Part shown: positions 11,120 to 24,832 of the stretch, piece by piece
Numbering within the stretch: the stretch's first letter is position 1
Layout of the letters: every line of letters begins with the position of its first letter
DNA from: Astrocystis sublimbata
Taxonomy: Eukaryota > Ascomycota > Sordariomycetes > Xylariales > Xylariaceae
Length of the DNA: 64,000 bases
Assembly: GCA_022453515.1 (NCBI GenBank)
Contig: JAJNNY010000027.1
Coordinates: forward strand, 310,001-374,000
Direction: 5' to 3'
Translations under genes and position numbers: made by a program
The notes under the pieces: generated by a model
Told to the model about the DNA's origin: nothing
The model's input: the letters and a program-made list of their open reading frames with translations, nothing else
Databases searched by the model: none

Positions 11120-12137
11120 TTAGATGGCGAGAGCGGCGGCAATAAGACCGAGAGCGATACCGGCACCGGTGCGAGCAGCGCCAGCGGTGGGGATGGCAGT
11201 CGTTGAGCTGGTAGGAACGGCGCTGCTGCTGGTGCTGACAGCTACACCCGAAGTCTCGGTGACGTAGACAATGGGGGTGGTCTGAGTAGCCAAAGTAGTA
11301 GTGGCGAGCTTGGACGAGGTGGAGGACTTGACAGTGGTGGTGTGGTTGCTGTAGATGCTGCTGCTCACAATGATGCTGGTGCTGTGGACGGGAGTGCTGG
11401 AGCTGGAGCTAGAGCTGGTGGTGACGGGGGCACTGCTGCTGCTGCTGCTGCTAGACGTAGTAGCAACGGCGCTGGTGCTGGTCTCGACAGGGTAGCCAGC
11501 AGGCTTGGTGTGCGAAGCAGTCTCAGTTTGGCCCTTGGTAGGGTAGCCAGCGACTGAAGAAGTAGAGCTGGCCGAAGCGCTGGACGAGCTCTCGCTGTCG
11601 CTGCCGCACTGTGATAATGTTAGTATTGCGTCTTCAACTGAAACGGGATTCTTCACGGCGAAGAATTGCGGATCAATCTCGCAGCGACACACTTACCGAG
11701 GGGCCCTTGATGTGGAAAGGGAACGAGTATTGGAAACGAGCACCACTGGTGGCAACGTCGGCAATCTTGATGCCGTAGGTCTTGTCCTGGCCAAGGGAGC
11801 AGTCAACAGCCCAGTCGAAAGACCCGGCCTTAACCTCAACTCCAGCTGTACACGCACATCTTGGTCAGCGAGGATTTATTTCGTGAGACTTTGAACATGA
11901 CGTACCACCAATATCGTTTACAACCTCGAGAGTTTCCGGGGTGTTGCCGGCCAAGAGGGAGATAGTGGCAGGACCAGTGTACTTTCCAGCACTCCACTTG
12001 ATGGTGAAGGACTTGCCCGAAGGAATAACCTGGCCGTCGCCGGGAGCGCTCATGGCAGCGTAGCCATCAGTAGGAGCCTGGGCGAGAGCCGAGGCGGCAA
12101 AGGCCAAGGCAGATGCGAAGATGGTGACAGAACGCAT
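11120..12137 (-). CDS. Secreted serine-rich GPI-anchored protein with Kre9/Knh1-type N-terminal domain
   Basis: Three exons, complement(join(11120..11608, 11697..11845, 11906..12137)), give 289 residues. A signal peptide (MRSVTIFASALAFAASALAQ) precedes a domain of about 100 residues (VIPSGKSFTIKW ... GPATISLLAGN ... FDWAVDC ... YGIKIADVATSG ... FQYSFPFHIKGPS). This matches the Kre9/Knh1-like domain common in Ser/Thr-rich GPI-anchored fungal surface proteins. A long Ser/Thr-rich stalk follows, with poly-Ser runs likely to be O-mannosylated. The C-terminal hydrophobic tail (TGAGIALGLIAAALAI) after small residues fits a GPI addition signal, so the protein should sit on the plasma membrane or in the cell wall. 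Its exact role is unknown. The frames at 11342-11557 (+) and 11712-11894 (+) are antisense shadows. Confidence 0.88.
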
Positions 12138-15100
12138 TTTGAGACACTCGTGAGCGAAAATGCGAAAAGATGTAAGAGTATTAAGATCCAGGCACGAGGA
12201 GCGACTGGAGGGCGAGAGACAATGGATTAGTCCAAAAGGAGCAATACTGAGACCAGACCTGGCAAGGAATGACGGTTCGTTTTGTAAAGAATGTGAGTGC
12301 CGAAACGGGCTGAGGTGAAAAGAATGTGATGGTCTGGAAGGACTCAGTTGGCGATGGGGTGAAGGTAAAAAGGGAATAGAGAGAAGGATGAGCGCCGCGG
12401 AGGAGGCTCATGTAAGTAGAGACGGTCTCGAGCAAGGAGGCCGGCGACCCAGCTGGGAGGACCGTTTTCGAGCCAGACGTGTTAGTGGCTCAATTGGGCC
12501 TGCAGGCTTAGGTAGGCTCGGCAGGGCATGGCCATTGGCCACCTAGCGGCACGTCCTCAGCCCAATGAGAATGGGATAAGAATAGCATTAGGCCTCTCAT
12601 CTCGCGAGACCGGGGCAGCGGGGCAGCGGGGGCAACGCGCCGGGGGCACGAGTGTCGTCTGGCCTCGTTCAAGATGGGCTTTGCACGCTAAGGAGAGGCT
12701 AGTGATGCTAGCGGGGCTAGCTCAGCCAAGTCGAGCCAGTCAAACCAGTCCGAGCCAGTCCTTTCTCGGGCGCTGGCCCTAAGAACATGGCGAGCATGGA
12801 TTACATCGATGGACAGGAGACGGGGGCACACGGGTACCTGATAATCTGTGCCTGTCCCAGCCTGTCAACTGTGCCGTAGCGGTAAGTATCTGGGTACCCA
12901 AGAGCGAAAGGGGGGAGTGAGTGCATGCAGATCACATCTCAGACATACGTTCATATTTTGGTGTTTGATTCACATCCATTGGCAGTGCCACTCTCACGAT
13001 GGCATCGTGATCCTCAATAATGCGAAAAACGCTGGGTTCCTGGGGCGAGGCATTTCGTCCCTCTAATGCAGGGGATGACAATGATAGTTGGTGTCAGTAC
13101 CCATCCTTCTTCCATTGAGGCTAGGTAACAAAAAGGCAGGCGTACTGGTACGAGTAGGTCGTCTTGGTCGTCGACTAGCACGAGGGGGGAGCCCCGGCAA
13201 GCCCTGGCGTCACTGGCCACGATGCCCCATCGCCAATTTCCGCTTAGGGAAATTGGAGCGTTCCATGGTTCAATTAAGCGGCGCAGCTTGAAGGTGCAGG
13301 TTCTACGAGTCCTGACTCCTGACTCCTCATACATTACCAGGCTCCAAAGGCCTCAAGGCCCCCGAGGCCCCCGAGGCCCCCATGGAGGTCGTCAAACAGC
13401 CGTCGACGTCGCACACGATCCATCAACCGTCACCTACTGTTGTACCTCCTTCGACGTCCTTACAGTAGGGATAGCAGATGCCTGGGGGCCTGGCTGGTGG
13501 CTGGGTTCCATCTGCCTGAAGACTGGGACCAACACCACGTCGTGGGCAGATCATGGCCCGTGAACTTGACCTCTTAACCAGGATGCCAGGCCCGCCAGAT
13601 ACATCCACATTACGCAGCTAATTGTTACGTATAGCCAACAACAACAACAACTTTTACCATTTTCGCTATCGAAGCGGCATTGAAGTGTGCCTTCCAAGAA
13701 TTGCCTTTGTCACAGAGCCGACACCACTAGTCTTCCAGCCGCTTTTGTCCTACATACGCCAACCCTGAGGTCTGCAACGGTTATGAGTCAGTGACACACA
13801 CGAGCGCGGCCATTCCAATGCGGCTGGTTTCTGTCTAGGAGTAACATTTGGCGGATGAGAAGCGCCCTACCGACCTACGAGGCTCCCAGCTGAACGGTTC
13901 GGTTCATATTAGTAAAGGATGGCAGGAGACCCAAGCCCATCAAGTATTGCGAAATTACCTCGCACTAAACGCATCATGCTATATGTCCAATGATTGGCAA
14001 AGAAAATGTAACGTATCGATCGCAACAATAGTCTGCCTGCATAACTTGCAGCAAACAAGCATCGCGTCATATTGCCTTGTTTCATATGTACCCGCGTGCC
14101 GCAAACGCGCTGTTTAAATTACTCTCCAGGTATGTATTAAGCCGTCGCTCAACAAGCTTTGATGTACGATTGTACGTGGGTCGATCTCCACCGCATTTTC
14201 GGTAGTACCGCGGTGCCAGACCCAAAAAGGGACGTCAATGGCGTCGGAGCTTGCCGCCGAATCTTTCTTCCTCCCATTCGATCAAGGCTCACCACCGTCA
14301 TCGTCGCCATCGACAACTCCGGGCAGTCCACAGTTCAAGTGTTGCGTGTGGAGTAGTATAGGTGCCGTTGGTAATTCCCAAGTCTACCTAAGTATCTACG
14401 GCCGGGGCATAGAGCTTGCTTTATTCTAAAGAAGCACTTTTGTTTAATTTTCGCACTACGGGCCGGGGTCCGTTTTCTCCTTACTGCATACCTAATGCAT
14501 GTGTACCAACAATAAATACTACGAAGCAAAAGTTCTACGAGTACGCTACCTAGCGAAGTGTCGAAAAGCTTTCGACTGAACGGCCTACTTTTACCACTAG
14601 TTGCTATGGACCATATCCGTAGAGCCCACGGAACGATTGTATATACCTAGGTAGGCGAGGTGCCACACAGAATAGATGAGACACTTCCAGGTTCTTAATA
14701 GTACCTATTAAATATAAATCCCCTTTAGAAAGTGATATATCCTATTTATTATTATTTCATTCCTTGATTATATACTAGTTATTTAAATATAGTTTATAAA
14801 TTATATAATGGTTATTCTATGATTATTTTATAATTAAAAGAATACTTACTATACTATATATTAACTTAAAAGGTACGCTAGACCGTCTCATCTATTTTGT
14901 TTAACGCCTCGGTAGGTAGTTCAACGACTTTGCGTAGCCCACCTCCCCGTTAGAGAAGACTAGGGAGGAAGTAGTATAGTCCACCATCACTACCTAAGGT
15001 AATAGCCCGAGATGAGCGAGAGACATGCTGCCGGTCGACCTGGCGCGCAAAAAAACAATACGCAATTTTGTCATCGTGTGAAAAGTATCCAGTAGAGTGA

Positions 15101-15912
15101 ATTAGTCTCTTTCCCCCACGATGAGCATGCATATAAGCTTATTCGTTTAATTTTCCGGTCAAGCGATGCCTCGACATCACGGTTAGGCGCCTCTGGCTCA
15201 CGCCGCTTCGACGTCTCGCCAGAGAGCTCGAGTCATGCAGCTCAGCTTTTAGCTTCGTTTTCGCGTTTATATAGGTCGTCATATACAACCACATACCTAA
15301 GGTCCTATTCAAATTGTGATCTAGGAATCTCAATTTGCTAGAAATTTCACTTTGCAGTCTGCATCTACCAATGCCATTCGCTGTGGTAAACAGCTACCTG
15401 ACACACTCAGCTAGCACTAGCCTCTGGGAAAGCAGGGACGAATTCCAACCAAGCGCTTGGACCCGAACGAACTATCGTTTTCCTAGTGCTCACGGCATCA
15501 GATGGAAGAAATGGCGCTTGCGCCGCTCGCTGTAACGTCGGGACATGCGCTACGCGATCTAGACCCGACTTAATGCATCAGCCCTATGCGCCACGAGCCA
15601 ACAATGTTTAAGAGCAGAGCCAAACAAACAAGAGGACGGACAATACCATTTACACATAGTATCAGCCTCAGCGAGACAAGAAATCTCTTGAATGCCATTC
15701 CAAGGTTGGTCGTAGTCCTGGGCATATTGTACGTATAGACTAATCATCGAGGGCGATTGAAATCGAATTGGTAGGAAGAGCCGATGTAAGCTTCGACCAA
15801 CGGCTCATCGCCTGGCCTTCAGCTTCACTATAGTCATGGAACTACCGGAGATGTTATTCAAAATATGTATCATCTAATCTAGCACGTATCTAGATCGGAC
15901 TTCATGCCTCTT
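12138..15912. other. Intergenic region; contains one intact 256-bp element, otherwise no supported gene
   Basis: About 3.8 kb. The part at 12480-12800 is GC-rich with repeated tcgagccag-like words, and 13340-13390 has short GGCCCCCGAG repeats. Many short frames occur on both strands, none with a recognisable motif. The intact transposon-like element is listed separately. Confidence 0.55.
14656..14911 (+). mobile_element. Intact 256-bp MITE-like element with 5-bp target duplication (GTAGG)
   Basis: The element begins CGAGGTGCCACACAGAATAG and its right end read backwards begins CGAGGCGTTAAACAAAATAG. The terminal inverted repeats are about 27 bp with about 22 matches and share AATAGATGAGAC. GTAGG occurs directly outside both ends (14651-14655 and 14912-14916). 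The interior is AT-rich with no open frame, so it is non-autonomous. It has exactly the same length as the copy at 33403-33658. Confidence 0.85.
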
Positions 15913-18900
15913 CTACGGTTTGGATGGTCCAGGCTGACTCCCACCCTGACTCATCTTAGACTTGTCAACATCGTCGTCAACCATAGGTAGGGCCGGTATA
16001 TCGACACCCAATAGTTCATACTTCATACCGATGTACCCATCGCTCAGAACCAGCACATCTACCTTCCTCCCAGAACCATCTTTCTCGGGCTCAGGGAGTT
16101 TGATCGTTGTTCTCGCCGTCGGCTTGCTCCCCACATTGACAGTCTGCCCCGGCCCCTGACTCCATCCCACCCTCTTGACGGCAATGATCTCATCTCTAGC
16201 CTTGTCGCAGACCACAATGAACCAGCCCTCCGTTTGCGGCTTGGGATATTTCGGTGCGTAGATGCGACCTTCTCGCTCAGTGATGGCATTGAGGCGCCTC
16301 AAGGTGACATTGAGCGAGAGAGCCGTGACATTCTCCGTAGCAACGCTCACATTAGGAATAGCCAAGAGAGCGCGAGTAAAGCGATTATGTTGCGAGTTTG
16401 GGACGCCCAACTTCTTCGCCAGCGCATCCATCTGAGGCTTTCCGTTTGTGCTGAGCTTCTGCAGTGCTGTCGTGTCTTTGACAGTATCTGCACGGATACC
16501 GGGGAAGATTGCTAGCGGCAAATCCTCCGGCCATCGTGCTGATTTGATGCACTGGAGTAGTTTGATCATTTGTAAGCAGCTGGAGAGATATCCAAGCTCT
16601 GTCAGAACGTCGATGGATGCTTGGATGATACGAATTGCTTGATCCAAAACACTTGTCTGGTCACCGACGTAATCTGTAATAGGAAGCTCGATGCGCGCCA
16701 TGTGGGCTTGTAGGAGGAGGAATGCCTTGACGTGGGGATCCCACATGGGCAATCCGAAGGTGTTACCAGAGAAAGGCAGGTTCTTCGACAACTCATCGTT
16801 GATGAGATCTTCATTATGGCGTACGGGTAGTTCATCGTATTCTGTTGCACGCGACATCCAAGACAATACATCCACGAAGCTAGCATTTGGCTTGGCATTC
16901 TTGACGAGCTCACGAATGGTCTTGTGGGACAAGTAGTAGTAACTCATGATCTTGCCTAGAGGCGTTGGGTCAACGTCGCCGTTGGGGAAGACCTCGACAC
17001 ACTTCGAGAGTGCCAGCTCGTCCAACGACTTGTTGACCATCTCAACCATGAAGTCATTTGCAAGCTGCTGGGCAGCGATTGTGTTGTGTTCCTCGGCTGA
17101 GATCTCGAGTCCGTAATACGATGGGTTCTTGTGCAATCGGCGAAAGAAGAAGGTCCATGTAAGGTAATCCAACGCATCTTGCTTGGTGAGGATAGTCTCT
17201 GCCGAGACCTCAGCACACAGATGGTTGTCCAAGACGGTATGTAGAGACGACTCGACCGGGAATCCAGTGTGTAGGAAATGCTTATAGAAATCCTTCTTCG
17301 CGTCTTGCGTGAAGATACGTGCAACCCCCGAATTATCGAATTGCGGACGTCCGGCACGACCAAGCATTTGAAGAACATCAGTCAGGTCCATGTCTTTGTA
17401 GCCCTCGATTTTGGCATCGTAGAATTGAGTGCCTTTGACGACGACAAGATGGGCAGGTAAGTTGACACCCCATGCAAGCGTACTCGTAGCCACCAAGATC
17501 TGAATCTTGTTGTTCAAGAATAGCTCCTCAGACAATTGCCTGTCGGACTCGACTAGACCTGCGTGATGTAGACCTATACCAAAGTTGATTGCCTCCTTCA
17601 AGGCGTCGTCTTTGACTCGTGTGAGGTTCAGCTGCAGGTCTTCTTCCGACATATGGACAAACCGCCTCGGGTTGTCCTCCATGCCGCAAAAGTTGATGAG
17701 ATCCTTGGCGGTCAATCGAGTTTGACGACGCGATGGTACAAATACAATCACAGGCTTTTCGGGACTGTGCGTCTTGATTGCCGAGAACGTTGGGCGATTC
17801 ATTGACTGCATCAAGGGGCAGAACCCCCTGACCTCTGGGAAGCCATCAATGTAAAGCTCGAGTGGCACTGGACGCACCGAATGTCGGAAGTTAAACAGCC
17901 CTTGTTTTACACCAAGCCAGTTGGCCAGATCGGTCGCATTCGCACACGCAGTTGACATTCCGAGAAGCCGGACGGAGTTTTTCGTAGATTCGGCGATATA
18001 GTTCATTCCTAAAATATGTTAGGACCTGAAGTACAAGTATTGCAGGCAAACAACTTACGCGAAACGATGATTTCCAAAATTGGACCTCGGTCTCCGGCGA
18101 GAAGATGAATTTCATCTATAATCACAAGGGCGACTTGACGGACATAGCCTCTCGTTTGCCAACTTCGCGATATACCGTCCCACTTTTCCGGCGTTGTGAT
18201 GATCACGTCTGCGTTCTTGATTGTTTTCGTGTCGGGTGTATTATCACCTGTCAGCTCGACCAACTTGAGGCCTAGAGGCCCAGAAAGTCGAGCACCCCAA
18301 TCCTTCACCCTTTCGCGGACCAGCGCCTTCATCGGTGCGATGTAGACGACCTTGGAGCCTGGTCGTTCCCGGAAAGCCCACCACATCGCTAGCTCTGCAG
18401 CAACGGTTTTCCCACTACCCGTAGGGGATCCAAGCAGGACATTCTGCGGCGTATTGTAAAGTGTGTGGAAGATCTGAGTCTGCATAGGGTTGAAGTATTG
18501 AAATCTTTGGGCATAGATCTCTTCGAGCCCAGGATTGTTAAGAGCACTGATGGGCAGAGGCTGAAGATTGAGCAAATCGGTATATACACTCTCCGTGTCT
18601 GGGCGAATGAGATGCTGGAAAGACACCGGGGTCACAGTCTCTGCTCCCAGCCATTTATCTGATACCGCCCTAACATAAATCTGATTTGGGAGAGGGTCGG
18701 ACAGGGGTATCGTGAAGTTGAGCTCGTGATCATCGTATAGCTTTCGCCTGTTGAGTATGAAAAACTCGTGGTGGTATATCTCGGAAGTTTCCGAGTTCTC
18801 AACCCAGACATAGAAAGATTCAGAGGTTCCGTGCATTTGATCATTCCATCTGAAGTCCGGTGTGATGTAAAGCTTGATGCGCAGGACATCGCGATTCAGA

Positions 18901-21890
18901 GGTGCGATCTCGGCATCTACAGATACTGTCGGGAAGTTATCAATGATCCTCGCTATTTTCTTACCGGCATTGTGGTTGTTCACCATGCCACCAATTTCAG
19001 CTGGTTCCATGTCTCGGAGGGATTCGATGGTAAGCTCCTTCTCATCGAGTTGGTTCAAAACAGGCTTCGTTAACTCAAATTGGTGCAATGGATGCTGAAA
19101 TGGCCATATTCTCCTTTCAATGGATTTGGACAGTGTCTGGAGAACAAGACACTGGTAGCCCCAACGCCTGTTGAGCGCTATCATGAAGAGAGCACGACAT
19201 ATACGGGCGGCTTGCTGAGAAACGTAGTTGAGATCGTTTGTCAAAGCAAAGTCTTCCGGCTGGGCCCTAGAAATGTACGACTGGAGCAGGATGTTGGTCT
19301 TTGCCTGTGGTGTATCGATACCGCCAGGGACGTCGCAGTGGATGACTTCATGTCTCATCCTGGTCAGCTCATTGGCCTCACTGTCTCGCGATTGGATGTT
19401 GTCGAATTCTCCACTCATACTGATCATGTGAAAAACGTCTGCCTCGGTTGCCTGCGGTTTCATCATCTTGTTGAAGATTTGGATACTCGACTGCTGGATG
19501 TAATACTGACTAGCAATTCGTCCTACATCCTTACTCTTGAGCTCCTCGGTGACTTCATTGAAGATGATCATCTGGCTCTGTTGCAAGGTGCGGGCAGCCT
19601 GTATAGCTAGCTGTCGTCGCCTTTGGACAAGTTGAGGATCATCTCTGATTTCGGCCCACTCGATGCCATAAGCCATCGGGCTCTTCTTCATTCGAACGAA
19701 TAGATAGGAGTATCCGATCCACTGAACAGCGTCATGAATCGACGACACAGTACCCAGCGAGATCTCTGCGTTAAGGTTGTCGACAAGCTTCGACGAGAAT
19801 TTGGACTCTATCGGTTGCTGCTCTGTGACTGCAGACAAGTAATGCGCCAACTTATCGCCTGTTGTGCAGATCATACCGATGCCGACATCCTCGAACTGAG
19901 GGCGACCAGCACGACCGAAAATCTGAAGGACGTCAAGGATACCTAGATCCACGAACTTTCCGTCCTGTGCACTATAAACTTGGGTTCCTTTGATAACAAC
20001 TGCAGCGGCTGGTAGATTGACACCCCACGCAAGAGTCGCGGTACAACAAAGGACTTTGATGACACCTTCGGCAAACATTCGCTCCATGAGGTTTCTGTCC
20101 GAGCGAGTCATGCCAGCATGGTGGATGCCGAGGCCTTTGGGAAGAAGATCTCTGAGCTCGCGCGCCTTCGACTGTTTCATATCTCTGAGTGCCTGCTCGT
20201 AGTATGGATGCCCCTGCGGATCGAACAGGTCCAAGCAGATCTGATCAACGGCCTTTTCATGGAGCATCTTAGCCGTGGCTAGCGTATCCCTTCGAGAATG
20301 AACGAAGACCATGATTTGGTGATCCTGCTCTAACATCTCCTTGACCTTCTCGAAGGCGACAGTGTCAAGGTTTTCGCGGGCTATTTTTGAACCAGCCTTG
20401 CCCTTGACCCCAATAAAGTGCTGTTCGAGTGGAACTGGGCGAAACGATCCATCAAAGTAGAATAATCCGGCCTGTCGGTTCACTTTGAGGAAGTCGGCCA
20501 CATCAATGAAGTTTGGGAGGGTAGCGCTCAGTCCGACAACACGGATCAGAGATTGTGTGCTCTCAACTTGGCGTTCCGTACGTGCAACCAAAGACTCCAG
20601 TACAGCACCACGTTCGTCGTGAAGCATATGCACTTCATCGATAATCAGTAGTCGTACCTTCTGTACCAGCTCGGTATCGCCGGTACCCTTTCGTGTAACG
20701 ACATCCCATTTCTCAGGGGTGGTGACGATGATCTGTGTTTGCACGATTTCGGACTTGGTGAGGTGCATATCTCCCGTGTACTCTCGACAGCGGATACCAA
20801 GCCATGCCAGGCGCTTTCCCAGCTTCCCAGTAATTTCGGCTGCCAACGCTTTCATGGGAGCAACGTAGACAATCTTGAAGCCCTCCAGGTCGGCAGCAAA
20901 ATCTACGGCCTCCGTGTTCTCGATAGGATTTGGCGTGAGATACTGTCCGATGGTGTGTAGGATAGTGAGCATTGCAGCATCTGTTTTACCTGCACCAGTC
21001 GGAGCGCAGATCAACATGTTCTCGCTGGTCTTATATGCCACGGGATAGACCAGACTCTGCATACGATTGAGCGTCTTGTAGCCTGTGAAAGTCCTACGGC
21101 AAAGACCATCCATCTCGCTGATTTTAACCAGCGTGTGGCCGGGCCAAAGAGTTCCTGGTTTGCCAGCCGGGACGAAATACTCCTCGTACTTCTCAAACTG
21201 CTTCCTTTCGCTTCCTTCGGGCAAACCGTACTTCTTTCCCGAGTGGCTTAAAGTGTTCCCGGGGTTGTGTTTCTTGTAGACGTGCGGGTACGTCTCTTCC
21301 TTATACATACTCGGTGCTAACGCTGCGTTCTTATGCTCGAAGTCTTTGCGCCGGAGAGCCGCTTCCCTTTCCGCCTTGGTCAAGAGCCGACCGGTCATAC
21401 CTTGTGGCTCTCTGGCCGCCGTGGCCGAAAGAATCTCATCTTTCCTCGAGAGTACTTGGATAACAAAGTCGAGATCGTCGAACCCAATGAGATCGGTGAG
21501 AAGGGACTGGACCTCGCCTTCGGATTTGCTGGAGCTCAAGGTGTCCAGGATCTGAGCCTCGAAGACGTCAGGGGACAGTCCGCCCTTTTTGGCGCAGACA
21601 GCAGAACACTGCTCCGTGAACCAGGCAGCTCCACCGTCTCCGTCCTCGAGTGTGCCGTTTGTATCCTCAACAAAGTCGCTGCTGTAGCGGTCCTCTTCGC
21701 TGTCCGATATGAAGTCCCAAACATCGTCGCCACTATTTCCCGACGTGAGTTCTTCATCATAAAAGTCGATATCTGCACCCGAATTCGAGCCGGAAATTTG
21801 TTGTTTCGGTAGTTTCAGGCCAGCCAAAGCCGACTTCATGGCTTCAAATTGTGCACGCCATTGCGCCTCTGCGTCGCTTACGGTAGACAT
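15913..21890 (-). CDS. slh1: Slh1/ASCC3-type Ski2-like RNA helicase (RQT complex, ribosome quality control)
   Basis: Two exons, complement(join(15913..18008, 18059..21890)), encode 1,975 residues, close to yeast Slh1. The 50-bp intron (GTAAGT...TTTTAG) splits codon R1278. There are two tandem helicase cassettes. The first has Walker A APTGAGKT near 295, DEVH near 417, GLSATLPN and QIFGRAGRPQF near 660. The second has SPTGSGKT near 1158, DEIH near 1261, GMSTACANATDL and QMLGRAGRPQF near 1495. Each is followed by a Sec63-like region. The acidic N-terminus and lack of Brr2 PWI-type features favour Slh1 over Brr2. In yeast this helicase of the RQC-trigger complex splits collided, ubiquitinated ribosomes; human ASCC3 also acts in alkylation repair. 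The gene is divergent from ykt6 across about 680 bp. Frames on the opposite strand (for example 19080-19610) are shadows. Confidence 0.95.
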
Positions 21891-22572
21891 GACGACTTGA
21901 GGTATGAGGCTACTTTAGAATTTTGCAAAAATGTGCTGTCAACCTTGATTAATGGCTCTTGATTTATGGGCGTGTCTTTTCAGTCTTATGGTCTTTTTTG
22001 CTGATTGCTCAGATGCAACCAGCCTGCCATCTTTTATTTCTAAGTGAGGTCCTGGCGGGGCAATCTATGAATGACTCTTCGGCGAGAATGAGTGAGAATG
22101 ACGGTTAGAGTTCCACCTTCAGGCGCTGCAGGTGTGAAGTGGAGCCTGGCGCTTGCCCAGGTGTTCCGCAGCTCGGTTTTAGCGGAAGATATAGTGGAAG
22201 ATCAGAAGCCCATCCCCCCGTACTTTTCGGTGGTCTCGGACCTCCAGATTGTAGCGGTCTGGCGGCCGGGTGCATGTGACCTGGAAACAGGCAGGTTACG
22301 GTGCTGGTCACGGTCACCTGCTCTTACGTAGTAGGTCCCTAGGTAGGCACGTAGCACTACAGGCTGCTGCAGTAACCGACTGCTGGCTGCAGCGAACTCA
22401 ACCATCAAAGCCGGTTGCCTGAACCATCTCAACAACCCCTCGCTCCTACATCACATCCTCCACCGACTCCAACGACGCTTCACTTGCCTGCGTCTCTACA
22501 ACCTACAGGCAGCCGCGTAATCCGAATCCGAACAACAGCCCGTTTCTGCTATATACACCACTGCTGCCCAAC
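21891..22572. other. Shared upstream region between divergent slh1 and ykt6
   Basis: About 680 bp must hold both promoters. No gene was recognised; the frames at 22092-22435 on both strands look spurious. Confidence 0.6.
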
Positions 22573-23525
22573 ATGAAGTTGCACTACATCGGAGTATGCT
22601 ACGCCGCTTCCTCGCTTTGCAGGTCGAGCCTCGGCCCAGATAAGCTATCGCTGCTGACATTCAGTTCCCAAACAAAATAGATTCTGCGCAATGACAGCAA
22701 GCCTGGTGTCGAGCTCGTAGCCGAGAAGGAACTCAGCGCATATTCACGCTTTACCCGACAGAAGTACGACCTCCCCCTTTCTCGACATACTCCGATGATG
22801 CGCTTGCACCAAGACATGGCACTGGGAGACTGATTCGAGACAAACCTATAGCTATGGCGAATTTATGACCTTGTTCTCCAAGACGGTGGCCGAGCGGACG
22901 CGACCGGGCCAGAGACAAGATGTTGAAGAGCAAGGTGCGATTCCCAGTCCTACGATGCGGACAAAGCGGGTGGACCGGCACAGAGGAGGGGCAGGACGCT
23001 GATCGCATGCTGCGTCACAGACTACACATTCCACGCCTACGGCCGAACAGAGGGCGTCTGCGGCATCATCATCTCAGACCACGAGTATCCCGCGCTAGTA
23101 GCGCATCAATTGCTGTCCAAGGTGATGGACGAGTTCCTGGCCGCGAACCCGAAGAGTGCGTGGGCGACCGCGACCGCCAACAGCATCACCATGCCCGAGC
23201 TCAAGGAGTACCTCACCAAGTACCAGGACCCGCACCAGGCCGACAGCATCATGAAGATCCAGAAGGAGCTCGACGAAACCAAGATCGTCCTACACAAGAC
23301 CATTGAAAGCGTGCTACAGCGTGGCGAGAAGATTGACGACTTAGTCGCCAAGAGTGACGGTCTCAGCAACCAGAGCAAGATGTTCTACCGTGAGTAATTT
23401 CCATTACTTGTCGTCTCCTACCTGCACTGAGTGTCAAGGGCGCGACGGCATAACACGAGGCTGACCATGTCTTTATTCGTACAGAACAAGCAAAGAAGCA
23501 AAACTCATGCTGCCTGATAATGTAG
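22573..23525 (+). CDS. ykt6: R-SNARE Ykt6
   Basis: Five exons, join(22573..22593, 22681..22763, 22852..22934, 23021..23389, 23485..23525), give 198 residues. The N-terminal longin domain begins MKLHYIGILRNDSKPGVELV and continues through FTRQNYGEF, the RPGQRQDVEEQDYTFHAYG segment and ISDHEYPALVAHQLLSKVMD. The SNARE helix runs from about residue 138 (QADSIMKIQKELDETKIVLH ... VLQRGEKIDDLV), with the zero-layer arginine in LQRGE. The tail NSCCLIM is a CaaX box (C195 prenylated) preceded by a palmitoylatable C194. Ykt6 acts in ER-Golgi, intra-Golgi, vacuolar and autophagosome fusion, cycling between cytosol and membranes. The intron boundaries were set by phase and by the family sequence; every joint restores a conserved residue (for example TRQ-N-YGEF and EEQ-D-YTF). 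The 7-codon first exon hides the gene from simple ORF searches. Confidence 0.95.
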
Positions 23526-24832
23526 ATTTGACATGCGGTTATGATTCGCGAGTCCGGCGTTGTTTGATACAGTCTGGATATATCAAGGTTTCAGCATAGC
23601 GGCAAGATTCTTCACGACTGGCTTTTTGCATCCAGCTCTAGTGTATGTTCTCTGCCCGGCGTAGCAAACAAAGGACGGCGGGCTATACGTGGCGATGAGA
23701 GAAGCCGGATGAAGGGCTGGAGATCATGACATTCGTTGAACGGTTTGATGAGCAGAGTTCCACGTCACGGCCGCCATAGGCTAAATGAATAGAGGAGTTT
23801 CTTTTCACCCATGATTTATGGGTGGTCATTGTCACACGTGGGTGACTGGGAACATGCGGCAAGGATAGCTAAGCACCTACTCTATCTGCGAGACGTAAGC
23901 AGGGCAGATACACCATGAATAATACACGTCAAGATACCAAACAAACGAGAAAACCGCCTGTCTGTTGTATCGTGCCAAACCGGTTTGTTATTTCGATTAC
24001 GTCGAGAGTCCAAGATCGCCAAGTCTCGTGGGATGCGGGCGATTTATAGGCAATGCCCGCACAGGGTACAAGTCGATCTGCGTTTCATGTCGTATGCTGA
24101 TACTCGGCTCCGACCGAAAACATACAGAATTAGAACATCGTTTGGTATTGCAAGCATAGTCATGGTCTGTCGCATGAAAGCTGGTGGCCCTTTTGGCAAG
24201 CAAGTAGGCAGGTGGATGCGTATCATCCACCCCCATTCCAGGTTTGCATTAGGTATCGTATATACAAGAAAGCAAAACACTCGAACCAAGCAGACGCAGT
24301 CCCATCTCCTATCAATATGTGATCCAATTAGGCAGGGCAGATTATGGGGTATCTTCGTATTCATCATGCTGCTTCTTCCAATCTTGATATAATTAAACAT
24401 AAAAGCAAGAGAGACACACACTCTAAAACATAGGGAAAACGCACGAGAGGGCCCCTTGCCTGCCATGCACATACTCGAGTTCCGGACTCGGTTGTGATCC
24501 ACTCATCCCCCCTCCCCATCCTGTTGCTCTTCTGTGACGGACGCCTTTTGTGATGTCATGTAATGTGATGGGGAAAATGAAAACTCCGCGCTAAATAGAA
24601 CATTTGATGCCACCCATCCTCTCCAATTTCCCCCTTCTCCGTGAACGCTGTGTGTAAGTAAAGGTTAAGTTTAGGTAAGTATCTCTAAGTGCGTGACTTG
24701 AGATGTAAGTTGTACATGCTAAAATATAGGGGCGCCAGCCCGGTGAAAGGAAACATGGGTAAGCGTAAGTGTAAGTGTATGGACAGCTAAAAGCCGAACC
24801 ACTTTCATTGATATTTGAAGTGTGGGATAGAG
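23526..24832. other. Intergenic region between convergent genes, nothing recognised
   Basis: It lies between the 3' ends of ykt6 and the unknown gene on the minus strand. The overlapping frames at 23965-24502 on both strands have no family features. Repeated AAGTGTAAGT/GTAAGT words occur around 24650-24780. Confidence 0.6.
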